From Tepidamorphaceae bacterium (GTDB lineage: Bacteria > Pseudomonadota > Alphaproteobacteria > Rhizobiales > JAKSCL01), in contig JANQPO010000005.1 of the NCBI GenBank assembly GCA_028289445.1, positions 114,814 through 178,813 on the forward strand: DNA of 64,000 nt. Reading direction: 5' to 3'. The translations under genes and the position numbers were made by a program. Each line of letters opens with the position of its first letter. Within the stretch, counting starts at the first letter, position 1. Below are positions 46,035 to 55,323 of the stretch, one piece after another. The notes below the pieces were generated by a model that made no database searches, was not told the origin of the DNA, and worked only from the letters and a program-made list of their open reading frames with translations.

Positions 46035-47777
46035 ATGCACAGCGCGCGAACAATCGGGCTCATCGCGTTCCTCGCGATTGGCTTTGGCGTAGCAGTGTCG
46101 GTTCCGCTGGGTGCGGTCGAGTCGGTCGACGATCCGGTCTTCGACGAGCGTGCGACCCTGAGTGGCAACTATCTAGCTGCCAGGATTGCCGGCAGCGCGG
46201 GCGACAGCCTTGCCGCGGCCCGGTTCTATTCGCGCGCCCTGTCTGACGACCCTGACAATCCCGTGCTTTTAGAGCAGGTGTTCCTGAATGAGTTGTCGAA
46301 TGGCAACATGGACGCGGCCATCGATCACGCCGAAGACTTGGTCGCCAAACAGCCGACCAACCGCATGGCCCTATTCACGCTGGCGCTTAAAGACCTTCGT
46401 GGCCGCAACTTCGCCGCTGCGCGACAGCATATCGCAGCAGCACAGTCAGGCACTTTGGCTGATCTGACCGGCGGTCTTATGGATGGCTGGGCGCTTTATG
46501 GCCTCGGCCGCACCGAGGAAGCGATCGCGGTCATTGAGGATTTGTCCGGGCCGGACTGGTATGGCCTGTTCAAGGATTTTCACCTCGGGCTCATTTACGA
46601 CGCCTCCGGCCGAACGGAAGAAGCGCGCCAGCATCTGTCTGCTGCCTATGCGGTCGAAAGCGGTGCGCTTCGTGTGGTCGAGACCATGGCTCGGTTCGAA
46701 GCGCGTCATGACAATCGCGACGAGGCCCTACGCATCCTCGCCGCTTATGAAAAGGTCCTGCCCGACCACCCCAACGTCACTGGGTTGCGCCAGCTCGTTG
46801 AGTCAGGCGAACCGGTCGCGCCCATGGCCATGACGCCCATTCGCGGTGCGGGCGAGGCGTTCATCGGATTGGGCCTGGCGCTTGCCCGCGAAGGGGGCGA
46901 GGACATCGCGACCATCTATCTGCGAAAGGCCGCCTATGCGCTGGACAATGACTCCATGGCGCTTGCCGGACTGGCCGATGTCTATGAGCGTCAGGACCGC
47001 CACGTTGAGGCGATTGCGGCCTACGACCTGATTGCCGAAGACGCGCCGGTCAAGCGCTCTGCTGAAACGAAGCGTGCGCTCAACCTCGATGCGATTGACC
47101 AGACCGATGAGGCCATCGCCGCACTAAACGCACTGATCGCCAGCGATACCGACGATCGCGAGCCGATCATGGCACTTGGTAATATCCTGCGGGCCCGTGA
47201 GCGCTTCACGGAGGCCGCCCGGACCTATACGCGCATCATCGACACGATCGAAACGCCGGTCGCGACGGACTGGCTCATCTATTACTATCGCGGCATCGCC
47301 AACGAACGCTCGAAACGTTGGCCGGCAGCCGAAAAGGACCTGCAGCAAGCGCTCGAACTCTCGCCGGATCATCCGCTCGTGCTGAACTATCTGGGCTATT
47401 CCTGGGTCGACCAGGGCATCTATCTGGAAGAGGGCCTTGAGATGATCAAGAAGGCGGTCGCCCAGCGGCCGCGTGATGGCTATATCGTCGACAGCTTGGG
47501 TTGGGTTTACTATCGCCTGGGCCGCTTCGAGGAAGCCGTCGCGAACCTGGAGCGGGCGGTGGAACTGCGGCCCCAGGACCCGGTCATCAACGATCACCTT
47601 GGCGACGCCTATTGGATGGTCGGCCGCAAGCTGGAGGCCCGGTTCCAATGGTCGCACGCTCGCGATCTGGACCCGGAGCCGGCTGAACTTGAGAAGATTG
47701 AGGCGAAGCTGAAGCATGGCCTCAAGGAGCCGGAGATCAACCGCGCCGATAACGAAAATGGCGGCAACGGCGGCTGA
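46035..47777 (+). CDS. Exported TPR-repeat protein
   Basis: A 580-residue protein with an N-terminal hydrophobic signal or anchor (ARTIGLIAFLAIGFGVAVSV) and an array of about ten tetratricopeptide repeats to the end, for example LNYLGYSWVDQGIYLEEGLE and YIVDSLGWVYYRLGRFEEAV. It is probably periplasmic or tethered and mediates protein-protein contacts. ATG 46035 has AAGGAG seven bases before it. Its gene commonly lies between ETF-QO and ispE in alphaproteobacteria, and it overlaps the ispE start by about 20 nt. Confidence 0.88.
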   Translation: MHSARTIGLIAFLAIGFGVAVSVPLGAVESVDDPVFDERATLSGNYLAARIAGSAGDSLAAARFYSRALSDDPDNPVLLEQVFLNELSNGNMDAAIDHAEDLVAKQPTNRMALFTLALKDLRGRNFAAARQHIAAAQSGTLADLTGGLMDGWALYGLGRTEEAIAVIEDLSGPDWYGLFKDFHLGLIYDASGRTEEARQHLSAAYAVESGALRVVETMARFEARHDNRDEALRILAAYEKVLPDHPNVTGLRQLVESGEPVAPMAMTPIRGAGEAFIGLGLALAREGGEDIATIYLRKAAYALDNDSMALAGLADVYERQDRHVEAIAAYDLIAEDAPVKRSAETKRALNLDAIDQTDEAIAALNALIASDTDDREPIMALGNILRARERFTEAARTYTRIIDTIETPVATDWLIYYYRGIANERSKRWPAAEKDLQQALELSPDHPLVLNYLGYSWVDQGIYLEEGLEMIKKAVAQRPRDGYIVDSLGWVYYRLGRFEEAVANLERAVELRPQDPVINDHLGDAYWMVGRKLEARFQWSHARDLDPEPAELEKIEAKLKHGLKEPEINRADNENGGNGG

Positions 47778-48642
47778 CACGGCCGATCCGGCGTTCCTCT
47801 CCGGGCTAGCACCGGCCAAGATCAACCTGGCCCTTCATGTCATCGGGCGCCGGCCTGACGGCTATCACCTGATCGATACGCTGGTCGCCTTTGCGGATTT
47901 CGGCGATCGCATCAGTGTGGCTCCGTCCGAACGCCTGTCTTTGAGCGTAACCGGACCGCAAGCGCACGGGACACCGACGGATGAGCGCAATCTCGTCCTG
48001 AAGGCCGCAAAGGCCTTGGCAGATGCGGCTGGTTTGGTGGATGCCGGCGCTCACATCGCGCTCGACAAGCATCTTCCCTCTGCGTCGGGGATTGGTGGCG
48101 GCTCCTCCGACGCGGCGACGGCACTGCGCCTGCTCGCATCGCACTGGCGCGTCGACGCGGATTTGGCCGAGATTGCGCAGAGCCTTGGTGCGGATGGTCC
48201 CATGTGCCTTCGCGGCGCACCGCTGAGAGCAGAAGGAATCGGCGAGCGCCTGTCGCCCATCCCGACGCTGCCGGATGTGCACATTGTCCTAGCTAATCCT
48301 GGGCGGACCGTTGAAACCGCCGCGGTCTTCAAGGCATGCCGCGCAACCGGCAATGCACGCCTGCCGATACCTTCCTGGGAGGGGCTCGGTTCGTTCGTGC
48401 GCTATTTGCAATCGACCCGAAACGATCTGGCCGACGCGGCGATGGCACTGGACCCTGGCATCGCCCCGCTGCTGGCACTGCTTCAAGGCGAAAAAGCCTG
48501 CCTATTCGCCAACATGTCGGGCTCTGGGGCCACCTGCTTTGGCCTGTTCGCGGACGTCGCCGAGGCCAATGATTGTGCACATCGGCTGAAAGAGTCTGGT
48601 GTTGCCACCTGGGCCGCAGCCGGCGCACTTGCAACCGCTTAG
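47758..48642 (+). CDS. ispE: 4-diphosphocytidyl-2-C-methyl-D-erythritol kinase
   Basis: A 294-residue GHMP kinase of the MEP isoprenoid pathway. Motifs: APAKINLALHVIGRRPDGYH, the ATP loop PSASGIGGGSSDAATAL and the C-terminal GSGATCFGLF. ATG 47758 lies inside the final codons of the TPR gene. The polyprenyl synthase gene at 49444 uses products of the same pathway. Confidence 0.95.
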   Translation: MAATAADTADPAFLSGLAPAKINLALHVIGRRPDGYHLIDTLVAFADFGDRISVAPSERLSLSVTGPQAHGTPTDERNLVLKAAKALADAAGLVDAGAHIALDKHLPSASGIGGGSSDAATALRLLASHWRVDADLAEIAQSLGADGPMCLRGAPLRAEGIGERLSPIPTLPDVHIVLANPGRTVETAAVFKACRATGNARLPIPSWEGLGSFVRYLQSTRNDLADAAMALDPGIAPLLALLQGEKACLFANMSGSGATCFGLFADVAEANDCAHRLKESGVATWAAAGALATA

Positions 48643-48754
48643 AAACTCTCCCACAATCCAGCGTTGTTTCGACCCGTCCGGTTCCTTGAACACTTTCGTT
48701 CGGGCGTCGGGCGGGTCGGCTTTGCGTTATCGGGGGCGGGGCAATCGAGGGACC

Positions 48755-49447
48755 ATGATCAAGTCCTTGAAAGACTATGAGCTGTTCGCCAGCCTCGACG
48801 ATGAGCTTGATAAGCGCTACTCGACGCTGTGCACGGAGCGGCGCTACGAACCGCACGAGATCGTTGTCGACTTCGAGGACGACAGCCACGACGTACACCT
48901 GATCGTCTCCGGCACCGTTCGGATCATCTTTCGCATTGCGGCCGGGCGCGAGATCATTCTCAACGCGGCCAGCGAAGGCATGGTGTTCGGCGAGATCGCG
49001 GCGATCGACGGTCTCGCTCGCTCGGCGAATGTCACGGCAACGTCGCCGGCGCGTATCGCCACATTGCCGCGCCGTGTCTTTTTGGAGATGCTCGAAACCT
49101 CACCGCCGGTCGCGTTCGACCTCATGCGGCTTCTGGCCAGCCGTATCCGGCTCTTGACCATGAAGATCGCGGAAAACTCGTTCCTGCACCTGAAGTTCCG
49201 CCTCTACGCGGAGCTGATCCGCATGTCGAAGCCGCGCTCCGGTCATCCCGACGAAAGGATCATCTCGCCGCCGCCGACCCAGCTTGAGCTGGCTGAGCGC
49301 ATCGCCTGTCGGCGTGAGTCCGTGTCGCTCGAAATTGGCCGCATGCGACGGGAGGGATTGATTGAGAAGCTGCGCGGCGGGTTGGTCCTCAAGGACGCTG
49401 AAGAGCTGAACCGCCGGGTTATGGCCGGCTGGGAGGAGTTGGGCTAA
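48755..49447 (+). CDS. Crp/Fnr-family transcriptional regulator
   Basis: A 230-residue regulator with an N-terminal cyclic-nucleotide-binding fold and a C-terminal helix-turn-helix. The phosphate-binding cassette matches CRP (FGEIAAIDGLARSANVTA, with Gly-Glu and Arg-Ser). There is no FNR-type Cys cluster. The recognition helix reads RRESVSLEIGRMRREG: the Arg-Glu pair of E. coli CRP is kept, but the later Arg is replaced by Leu, so DNA specificity may differ. ATG 48755 has GAGGG upstream. cAMP as ligand is inferred from the pocket and from the cyclase in the window. Confidence 0.9.
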   Translation: MIKSLKDYELFASLDDELDKRYSTLCTERRYEPHEIVVDFEDDSHDVHLIVSGTVRIIFRIAAGREIILNAASEGMVFGEIAAIDGLARSANVTATSPARIATLPRRVFLEMLETSPPVAFDLMRLLASRIRLLTMKIAENSFLHLKFRLYAELIRMSKPRSGHPDERIISPPPTQLELAERIACRRESVSLEIGRMRREGLIEKLRGGLVLKDAEELNRRVMAGWEELG

Positions 49448-50484
49448 CTCGCGCGCTCGATGCAGAACGCAACGACGTCTTCCAGAGCCTGCCTGTGGTC
49501 GCTTTGCGGGAAGATCGCCAGCGCGTCGAGGGCAATCGATCCGTAGTGGCGCGCCCGCGCGGTTGTGTCGGCACCGGCATCGTAGCGCTCCAGTAAGGCG
49601 ATCGCCTGATCGAGATCGCCGTCGCGAATGTCGCCGTCCTCCAGTGTGCGCCGCCAGAACTGGCGCTCATCCTCCGTCCCACGCCGATAACTGAGAACGA
49701 CCGGCAGCGTCACCTTGCCCTCGCGAAAGTCGTCGCCGACGTTCTTTCCAAGCTGTGCCTGTTTGCCGGAGTAGTCGAGAGCGTCGTCGATCAACTGAAA
49801 GGCGACCCCGAGGTTCATGCCGTAAGAGCGCAGGGCCGCCCGTTCCGATTCGCTACGGTCGGAGAGGACGGCGCCTACCTCTGTCGCGGCGGCGAACAGA
49901 GCGGCGGTCTTTGAACGGATGACCGCCAGATAGTCATCCTCCGTCGTCGACATACGCTGGGCCGTGCCAAGCTGCATGACCTCGCCTTCGGCGATGACGG
50001 TTGAGGCCGACGACAAGACGTCAAGGCAGCCGAGCGAACCGACATCGACCATCATTCTGAAAGCCTGGCCCAGGAGATAATCGCCGACAAGCACGCTTGC
50101 CTGATTGCCCCAGATCATTCGCGCCGCCTGCTTGCCGCGCCGCATATCGCTTTCGTCGACCACATCGTCGTGCAGGAGCGTAGCCGTGTGCATGAATTCG
50201 ACCGCGGCCGCCAACATGACATGATCGTTGCCGTCCGGCGCCTTGGCTTCGTATCCGCAGAGCTGGGCTGAGGCGATTGTCAGCATCGGACGCAAACGTT
50301 TGCCGCCTGAGTTTATCAGGTGTTTGGCAAGCTCGGGAATAAGGTCCACATTGGAGCCGGCGCGCTTCAGGATTTCGGCGTTGACTTTCGCCATCCCGCC
50401 TTCGGTCAGCGTCATAATACGTTCGATCGTCGCGTCCGAATGCGGCGATTGCGTCTCTGAACCGAACTGTAGGACCTGCCCCAC
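49444..50484 (-). CDS. ispB: Polyprenyl diphosphate synthase (octaprenyl type)
   Basis: A 346-residue all-helical prenyltransferase that makes the side chain of ubiquinone. First Asp-rich motif LLHDDVVDESD, second LIDDALDYSG, plus GGKRLRPM. The size and the residues before the first motif fit a long-chain (C40-C50) enzyme, but chain length cannot be read off. GTG 50482-50484 is chosen for the excellent AAAGGAG seven bases upstream. Its stop overlaps the Crp-like gene stop by four bases. Confidence 0.93.
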   Translation of the reverse strand: MGQVLQFGSETQSPHSDATIERIMTLTEGGMAKVNAEILKRAGSNVDLIPELAKHLINSGGKRLRPMLTIASAQLCGYEAKAPDGNDHVMLAAAVEFMHTATLLHDDVVDESDMRRGKQAARMIWGNQASVLVGDYLLGQAFRMMVDVGSLGCLDVLSSASTVIAEGEVMQLGTAQRMSTTEDDYLAVIRSKTAALFAAATEVGAVLSDRSESERAALRSYGMNLGVAFQLIDDALDYSGKQAQLGKNVGDDFREGKVTLPVVLSYRRGTEDERQFWRRTLEDGDIRDGDLDQAIALLERYDAGADTTARARHYGSIALDALAIFPQSDHRQALEDVVAFCIERAS

Positions 50485-50632
50485 GCCAGAACTCCTTTCA
50501 AGATTGACAATAAGGCTACGAAGAGCGGCCACCAAGGGCAAGTGGCGGATTGGCGCAGCCTGAGACGTGCTCTAGCATTGCGGATGCGATTTGCAACCGC
50601 CACCAGTCCGCCTGGCTTAGGAGACACCCGCT

Positions 50633-50848
50633 TTGGAAGAGGTCTTTCGCACCAACAATCCGGTTTCGCTGTCCTATGCGACGGCGCTGTTGCGCGATGC
50701 CGGCTGCGAACCGCTCGTCGTCGATCAGCATATGAGCATCGTCGAAGGGTCGCTTGGCATATTGCCGCGCCGGGTCTTAGTTGAGTCCGATTGCTTGGTG
50801 CAGGCAAAACGAATCCTGAAAGATGCCGGCTTGTTCGACGATGCCTGA
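50633..50848 (+). CDS. DUF2007 domain protein
   Basis: A 71-residue protein typical of DUF2007, which is described as a putative signal-transducing domain of unknown role: EEVFRTNNPVSLSYATALL and RRVLVESDCLVQAKRIL. The TTG start at 50633 is supported by AGGAGA seven bases upstream. Its stop overlaps the start of the next methylase gene by eight bases, so the two are coupled, as is common in alphaproteobacteria. Confidence 0.86.
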   Translation: MEEVFRTNNPVSLSYATALLRDAGCEPLVVDQHMSIVEGSLGILPRRVLVESDCLVQAKRILKDAGLFDDA

Positions 50849-51611
50849 CGCGACGACGCTCGATCTGAGCGAGGATATGCTTCTTAGCGGTCGCATCCGG
50901 ATTCTTCAGCCGAAACGGGGCAACCGCGCGAGCATTGACGCGGTGCTGGTCGCGGCTGCCGTTCCGGCGCGAAGGGGCGAGCGCATCAGCGATTTTGGCG
51001 CAGGAAGCGGCGCAGTGGGTCTGTGCGTCGCGGCACGGGTCCCAGGCGTGGAGCTACTCGCCATCGATCGCGATGCGGACATGGTTCGACTGGCAGCGCG
51101 AAACTTTGAGTTGAACGCTATGGGCTGCAGCGCAATCGCGGTGGACCTTTGCGCGCCCGGATCGCAGCGCGCGGCCGCCGGCCTGGAGCCGGATGTTGCG
51201 GATCACGTTGTCGCCAATCCGCCTTATCTCGATCCCAAGACGATGCGCATTCCGCCGGAACCGGGACGGGCGAGCGCATTCGCGGCCGATCCCGGAGTGC
51301 TTGAGGGTTGGATGAAAGCCGCCGCCGGCCATGCTTGCCAGGGCGGCACGATCACCGTGATCCATCGGGCCGACGCGCTGAAGGCCGTTCTTCTTGCCTT
51401 GGAGGGCCGGGCCGGTGGGATTGCAGTCAAGCCGATCCAGGCACGCCCAACTGGAGCGGCAACGCGGATCATTGTGCAGGGTATCAAAGGGTCCAAGGCA
51501 CCCCTGTCGCTCTTGCCACCCTTGACGCTTCACAACGCTGAGGGGAGTGACTATACGCCAGAGGCGACAGCGATTCTGGCCGAGGCATCCGCCTTGCCGC
51601 TTCGACCCTAG
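50841..51611 (+). CDS. TrmN6-like SAM-dependent methyltransferase
   Basis: A 256-residue class I methylase. The SAM site is ISDFGAGSGAVGLCVAARVP, and the catalytic N6-amino motif is VVANPPYLDP. The closest described relatives modify A37 of tRNA1(Val) (TrmN6/YfiC) or a protein Gln; tRNA adenine N6 methylation is the more likely. ATG 50841 lies within the DUF2007 gene (8-nt overlap). Confidence 0.85.
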   Translation: MPDATTLDLSEDMLLSGRIRILQPKRGNRASIDAVLVAAAVPARRGERISDFGAGSGAVGLCVAARVPGVELLAIDRDADMVRLAARNFELNAMGCSAIAVDLCAPGSQRAAAGLEPDVADHVVANPPYLDPKTMRIPPEPGRASAFAADPGVLEGWMKAAAGHACQGGTITVIHRADALKAVLLALEGRAGGIAVKPIQARPTGAATRIIVQGIKGSKAPLSLLPPLTLHNAEGSDYTPEATAILAEASALPLRP

Positions 51612-51630
51612 TTCACCCAGCGAGGCCGTT

Positions 51631-52620
51631 ATGCGCACGCTTGTCACCGGCAGTTCCGGTCACCTGGGCGAAGGCCTGGTGCGCACGCTGAAAGGCGAGG
51701 GCGCGGACGTTGTCGGTCTCGACATCAAGCCATCTCACTACACCGATCTCGTGGGCTCGATCACAGATCCAGAGATCACCTCTCGCGCCATGGATGGTGT
51801 CTCCGTGGTGTTTCACACGGCGACGCTTCACAAGCCCCACGTCGCGACCCATTCGAAGCAGGATTTCGTCCACACGAATGTCACGGGCACTTTGATGCTC
51901 CTGGAAGCGGCCAGTCGCGCCGGCGTCGAAGCCTTCGTTTTCACAAGTTCCACCAGCGTCTTCGGCGACGCTATGCGGCCAGGACCAAGCGAGCCGACGG
52001 TGTGGATCGATGAAGATGTCGCGCCGCAGCCCAAGAACATTTACGGCGCAACGAAACTGGCGGCGGAGGACTTGTGCCAGCTCTTCTGGCGCAATCATGG
52101 ATTGCCGACGATGGTGCTTCGAACGGCACGGTTCTTTCCGGAAGAAGACGATGACCGCCAGCGACGCAACGATTTCGATCAAGATAATCTGAAAGTCGTC
52201 GAACTGTTGAACCGTCGCGCTGATATCGCCGATGTCGTCAGCGCGCATCGGGCGGCGGCGAACCACGCGTCCGAAATCGGCCATGCGCGGTTCGTCATCT
52301 CCGCGACCACGCCGTTCGATCGCGACGATCTGAATGACCTGCGGCAAAAGGCGCCAGCCGTCTTGGCCCAAAGGATTCCGGACTACCAGGCCGAATTTGC
52401 GCGACGGACCTGGACAATGCTCGATGGTTTGGACCGGGTCTATTCCAATGCCCGCGCCCGCGCCGCCCTTGGCTGGAGCCCTGAGATCGATTTCACCGAA
52501 GCCGTTAGACGCTTGGCCGCTGGAGAGGACTATCGCAGCCCGCTGGCCCGGGCGATCGGCGCCAAGGGGTATCACGCCGACGTGTTCTCCGATGGTCCTT
52601 ATCCTGTGACCGCGGCCTGA
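51631..52620 (+). CDS. NAD-dependent epimerase/dehydratase (extended SDR)
   Basis: A 329-residue Rossmann-fold protein. NAD binding: VTGSSGHLGEGLVR; catalytic Tyr and Lys: IYGATKLAAEDLC. ATG 51631 has GAGG five bases upstream. Sugar nucleotides are the usual substrates, but no sugar operon surrounds it, so the substrate is unknown. Confidence 0.88.
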   Translation: MRTLVTGSSGHLGEGLVRTLKGEGADVVGLDIKPSHYTDLVGSITDPEITSRAMDGVSVVFHTATLHKPHVATHSKQDFVHTNVTGTLMLLEAASRAGVEAFVFTSSTSVFGDAMRPGPSEPTVWIDEDVAPQPKNIYGATKLAAEDLCQLFWRNHGLPTMVLRTARFFPEEDDDRQRRNDFDQDNLKVVELLNRRADIADVVSAHRAAANHASEIGHARFVISATTPFDRDDLNDLRQKAPAVLAQRIPDYQAEFARRTWTMLDGLDRVYSNARARAALGWSPEIDFTEAVRRLAAGEDYRSPLARAIGAKGYHADVFSDGPYPVTAA

Positions 52621-52670
52621 GGCCGGTAGCGGCTTTTGAGTCCAAACGAAGCGTCATATATGAAGGACCG

Positions 52671-53579
52671 ATGACGTCGCGGCCTAGCCGCGAACGGAGC
52701 ATGGAGGAAAAGCGCGTGCGTTTGATGAGAGCGGTCAACCGGATACTGCCCAAGGCATGGCGCCAGGACCTGCCGCCGATCATTCCGGTCGTACGGCTCA
52801 ATGGACCGATTGGCATGGTGACGCCGTTGCGGCCGGGTCTCTCGATTGGCGCGGTTGCGAGTGTGTTGGAACGCGCCTTCTCGTTCAAAGATGCCCCGGC
52901 GATTGCCGTTGTCATCAACTCACCTGGCGGGTCTCCGGTACAGTCGACGCTGATTTTCAAGCGCATACGCGCGCTGGCCGAGGAAAAGAAGAAGCCGGTG
53001 ACGGTTTATGTCGAGGACGTCGCAGCGTCCGGCGGTTATATGTTGGCCTGCGCCGGCGATGATATCGTCGCCGATCCGTCCTCCATTGTCGGGTCGATCG
53101 GCGTCATTTTTGTGGGGTTCGGGTTCGATCGGGCGATTGAGAAACTCGGCGTCGACCGGCGAGTCTACACGGCGGGCACGCGCAAGATGACGCTCGACCC
53201 GTTCCAGCCGGAAAAGCCCGAGGAAGTGAAGCGCATACGGTCGCTACAGCGCGAGATGCATCAATCGTTCATCGATCTGGTCAAAGAGCGGCGGGGCGAC
53301 GTGCTGACCGAAGAGGACAAGACGTTGTTCACCGGTGAGTTCTGGACCGGCACGAAGGCGCTGGCGCTGGGTCTGGTGGATCGTCTGGGCGATATGCGCT
53401 CCGATATGCGCGCCCGCTTTGGCGATAAAGTCGTTTTCAAGGTGATCGCGCCGCGTCGCAGCCTGTTTGGCAGGCGCCAAGCCGGTTCCTGGACCGGCGA
53501 TCCGCCATCTCTTGTGTCCGCCGACGACTGGATCGGCGCGCTGGAAACCCGGGAACTTTGGCAGCGCTACGGCTTCTGA
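52671..53579 (+). CDS. S49 family peptidase (SppA/SohB-like)
   Basis: A 302-residue serine peptidase. The nucleophile Ser is in VEDVAASGGYMLACAGD and the preceding INSPGGSPVQS loop is conserved; the Lys of the catalytic dyad is probably in GTRKMTLDPFQP. There is no membrane anchor at the N-terminus, unlike E. coli SohB or SppA, so it may be peripheral. It could digest cleaved signal peptides. The start could be ATG 52671, ATG 52701 or GTG 52716 (the last behind GGAGG). Confidence 0.88.
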   Translation: MTSRPSRERSMEEKRVRLMRAVNRILPKAWRQDLPPIIPVVRLNGPIGMVTPLRPGLSIGAVASVLERAFSFKDAPAIAVVINSPGGSPVQSTLIFKRIRALAEEKKKPVTVYVEDVAASGGYMLACAGDDIVADPSSIVGSIGVIFVGFGFDRAIEKLGVDRRVYTAGTRKMTLDPFQPEKPEEVKRIRSLQREMHQSFIDLVKERRGDVLTEEDKTLFTGEFWTGTKALALGLVDRLGDMRSDMRARFGDKVVFKVIAPRRSLFGRRQAGSWTGDPPSLVSADDWIGALETRELWQRYGF

Positions 53580-53586
53580 CGCCCTG

Positions 53587-53892
53587 CTACCGTTTGCGCC
53601 TGTGATAGAGCACCCGACGCTTGGTCAGGCGCGGAACGGACAGTTCGAACTGCGGTGCGGCGATCGTCCTGGGATGCCATTTCGGTGTCAGCACTTCACC
53701 CCGGCGCAATTCGCGGACATGAAGTCTCGGGAAAGCGACGCGAATTCGATCGGCGGGCAGGCGCCGCTCCGTGTGCGGGACAAAGGCCGAACTGCGGCTG
53801 ATCCCGAGCCGCTGTTCACCGGCGTCGGCGATAGAGGCCGGCAGAGCGGCTAACGACAATCCGAAAAGGGCAACGGCAAGAGCAATACGCAT
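53587..53892 (-). CDS. Small exported basic protein, unknown function
   Basis: A 101-residue protein with a clear signal peptide (RIALAVALFGLSLAALPASI, cleavage near ADA). The mature part is strongly basic, ending VLYHRRKR, with no Cys. GAGG seven bases before ATG 53892 supports the start. I do not recognise the family. It converges with the S49 peptidase gene, 7 nt away. Confidence 0.65.
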   Translation of the reverse strand: MRIALAVALFGLSLAALPASIADAGEQRLGISRSSAFVPHTERRLPADRIRVAFPRLHVRELRRGEVLTPKWHPRTIAAPQFELSVPRLTKRRVLYHRRKR

Positions 53893-53982
53893 CGCGAAAC
53901 CTCGCTGCTTCGACGCCATTGGGTCTCAAGCGTAGCAGCCGCCCACTGCCCGGCAAAATCAACCTCGCGCGATTGATCCGTC

Positions 53983-54531
53983 TTAGAAAATCTCTTCGAT
54001 CGGGTAGACGTTGACGAGGTAGAGATAGAAGAACGCCAGCGATAGCGTGAGAATGATGACGCCAAGCACCGGCGAGGACACCTTCAGTCCGCTGGCGCCA
54101 AGCTCCACCGTCGTGTCCGTTTCGCCGTCCTTGCCGTTGCCGCGTAGCGCGGCGTGGAACTGCATCCAAGAAAAATAGACGCCCAGAAGAACCAGCGCGA
54201 CGACAAGCACGAAGATGATCTTGGCCGACAGAAGCTGCCAAGCGAAGACGCCCTTGCGATGCTCGAAGCCATGGACGCGGTAATCGTAGTAAGCCTTGAA
54301 GGCCGCCTGCATTGAGGCATTCCCCTCAGAGTCGAGGATACCCGGCGCCACCATCTCGGGCGCAACCGCCAGGGTCGGATCCGGTTTGGTCGACCGCCCC
54401 TTAAGCGCGTCCTGTAGTGCCTCTATTCGCGGCGGTGTCTCCTCGCTCTCCTCTTGCGCATACCCGACCGTCCCAAGACCGAGACAAAGTCCGACGACAA
54501 GAGCAAAAACGACACCATTCATCCAACGCAT
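53983..54531 (-). CDS. Exported membrane protein, unknown function
   Basis: A 182-residue protein with a signal peptide (GVVFALVVGLCLGLGTVGYA), a periplasmic domain of about 80 residues rich in Glu/Pro, and two membrane helices (AKIIFVLVVALVLLGVYFSW and VSSPVLGVIILTLSLAFFYL) that enclose a short charged loop. I do not recognise it. Its position between two other exported proteins, upstream of glyQ, suggests envelope work. Confidence 0.65.
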   Translation of the reverse strand: MRWMNGVVFALVVGLCLGLGTVGYAQEESEETPPRIEALQDALKGRSTKPDPTLAVAPEMVAPGILDSEGNASMQAAFKAYYDYRVHGFEHRKGVFAWQLLSAKIIFVLVVALVLLGVYFSWMQFHAALRGNGKDGETDTTVELGASGLKVSSPVLGVIILTLSLAFFYLYLVNVYPIEEIF

Positions 54532-54576
54532 GACGCCACTCCATAGGCACACCGGACCTGACGCGACCATGGGCGA

Positions 54577-55323
54577 TCACTGATCCTGCGTCAAAAACTG
54601 CAGGCTCGACAGTCGCCAGTCAATGAGCACATAGCCGTCCTTGCCGGACTCAGTCTGTCGATAGGCATTGTATTCGGCGTCTGAAAGAATGTTCTCAAGC
54701 ACGCCCAAGAGGCGGCCTTCCAGCTCGGTTCCCCAGCCCTCAAGGCCGGGTGGCAGGGCCGGAAGATTGCCCGGCTGCGTGTTGGTGTAGAACGAGTAGG
54801 ACGACTTGCGCCCGTCGGGCCATTCGGTCTCAAGCTTGCCGTTCGGGAAGCGGCGGACGATCCGGCCGTCCTTCATGTAGCGCTCCAGCGTACCGTCAGG
54901 GAGAACTGCGACCCGTTCGACGTCGCTGCTGCCCGACGCGACGGGTTCCGGCGCCGCATCGTCCGGCGGCTGGGTTCGCTCGGGGGACGCTCCGGCGAGC
55001 CGTTTCAACAGCGCGATCCGGTTGGTGTAAGCCGCGGCAATACACAGCCGTTCGGCAGCGCATGCGTTGCGTGCGACGATCCAATCGCGCTGCTGTTGCC
55101 TTAGTGCCCGGACGCGCCCTTCGTCCAACTGGGCGGACACACGGCGGAACCAGCCGACCATTTCACGATCGAGGGTGCCGAGACGCTCGCTTCGGCATAT
55201 GGCGACTTCGGTGCGATTGAGATTGCCCGAGCACGAAAAACTCGGCGCCGCGACAGCAGGTGCGGTCGTGAGGACCTGTGCAATTGCCGCGACAGCAGCG
55301 AGTGTAAGAATCGGCTTGGTCAT
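54577..55323 (-). CDS. Exported LprI-like protein with four G-box repeats
   Basis: A 248-residue exported protein. After the signal peptide (LTLAAVAAIAQVLTTAPAVA) comes a small Cys/Trp domain like LprI/DUF1311 (NRTEVAICRSERLGTLDREM, QRDWIVARNACA). Residues 141-176 are four tandem 9-residue repeats: LPDGTLERY, MKDGRIVRR, FPNGKLETE and WPDGRKSSY. These resemble G-box repeats of TCP10-type domains, which build an open single-layer beta-sheet. The start is ATG 55321-55323. A role in envelope protein binding or lysozyme inhibition is possible. Confidence 0.7.
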   Translation of the reverse strand: MTKPILTLAAVAAIAQVLTTAPAVAAPSFSCSGNLNRTEVAICRSERLGTLDREMVGWFRRVSAQLDEGRVRALRQQQRDWIVARNACAAERLCIAAAYTNRIALLKRLAGASPERTQPPDDAAPEPVASGSSDVERVAVLPDGTLERYMKDGRIVRRFPNGKLETEWPDGRKSSYSFYTNTQPGNLPALPPGLEGWGTELEGRLLGVLENILSDAEYNAYRQTESGKDGYVLIDWRLSSLQFLTQDQ

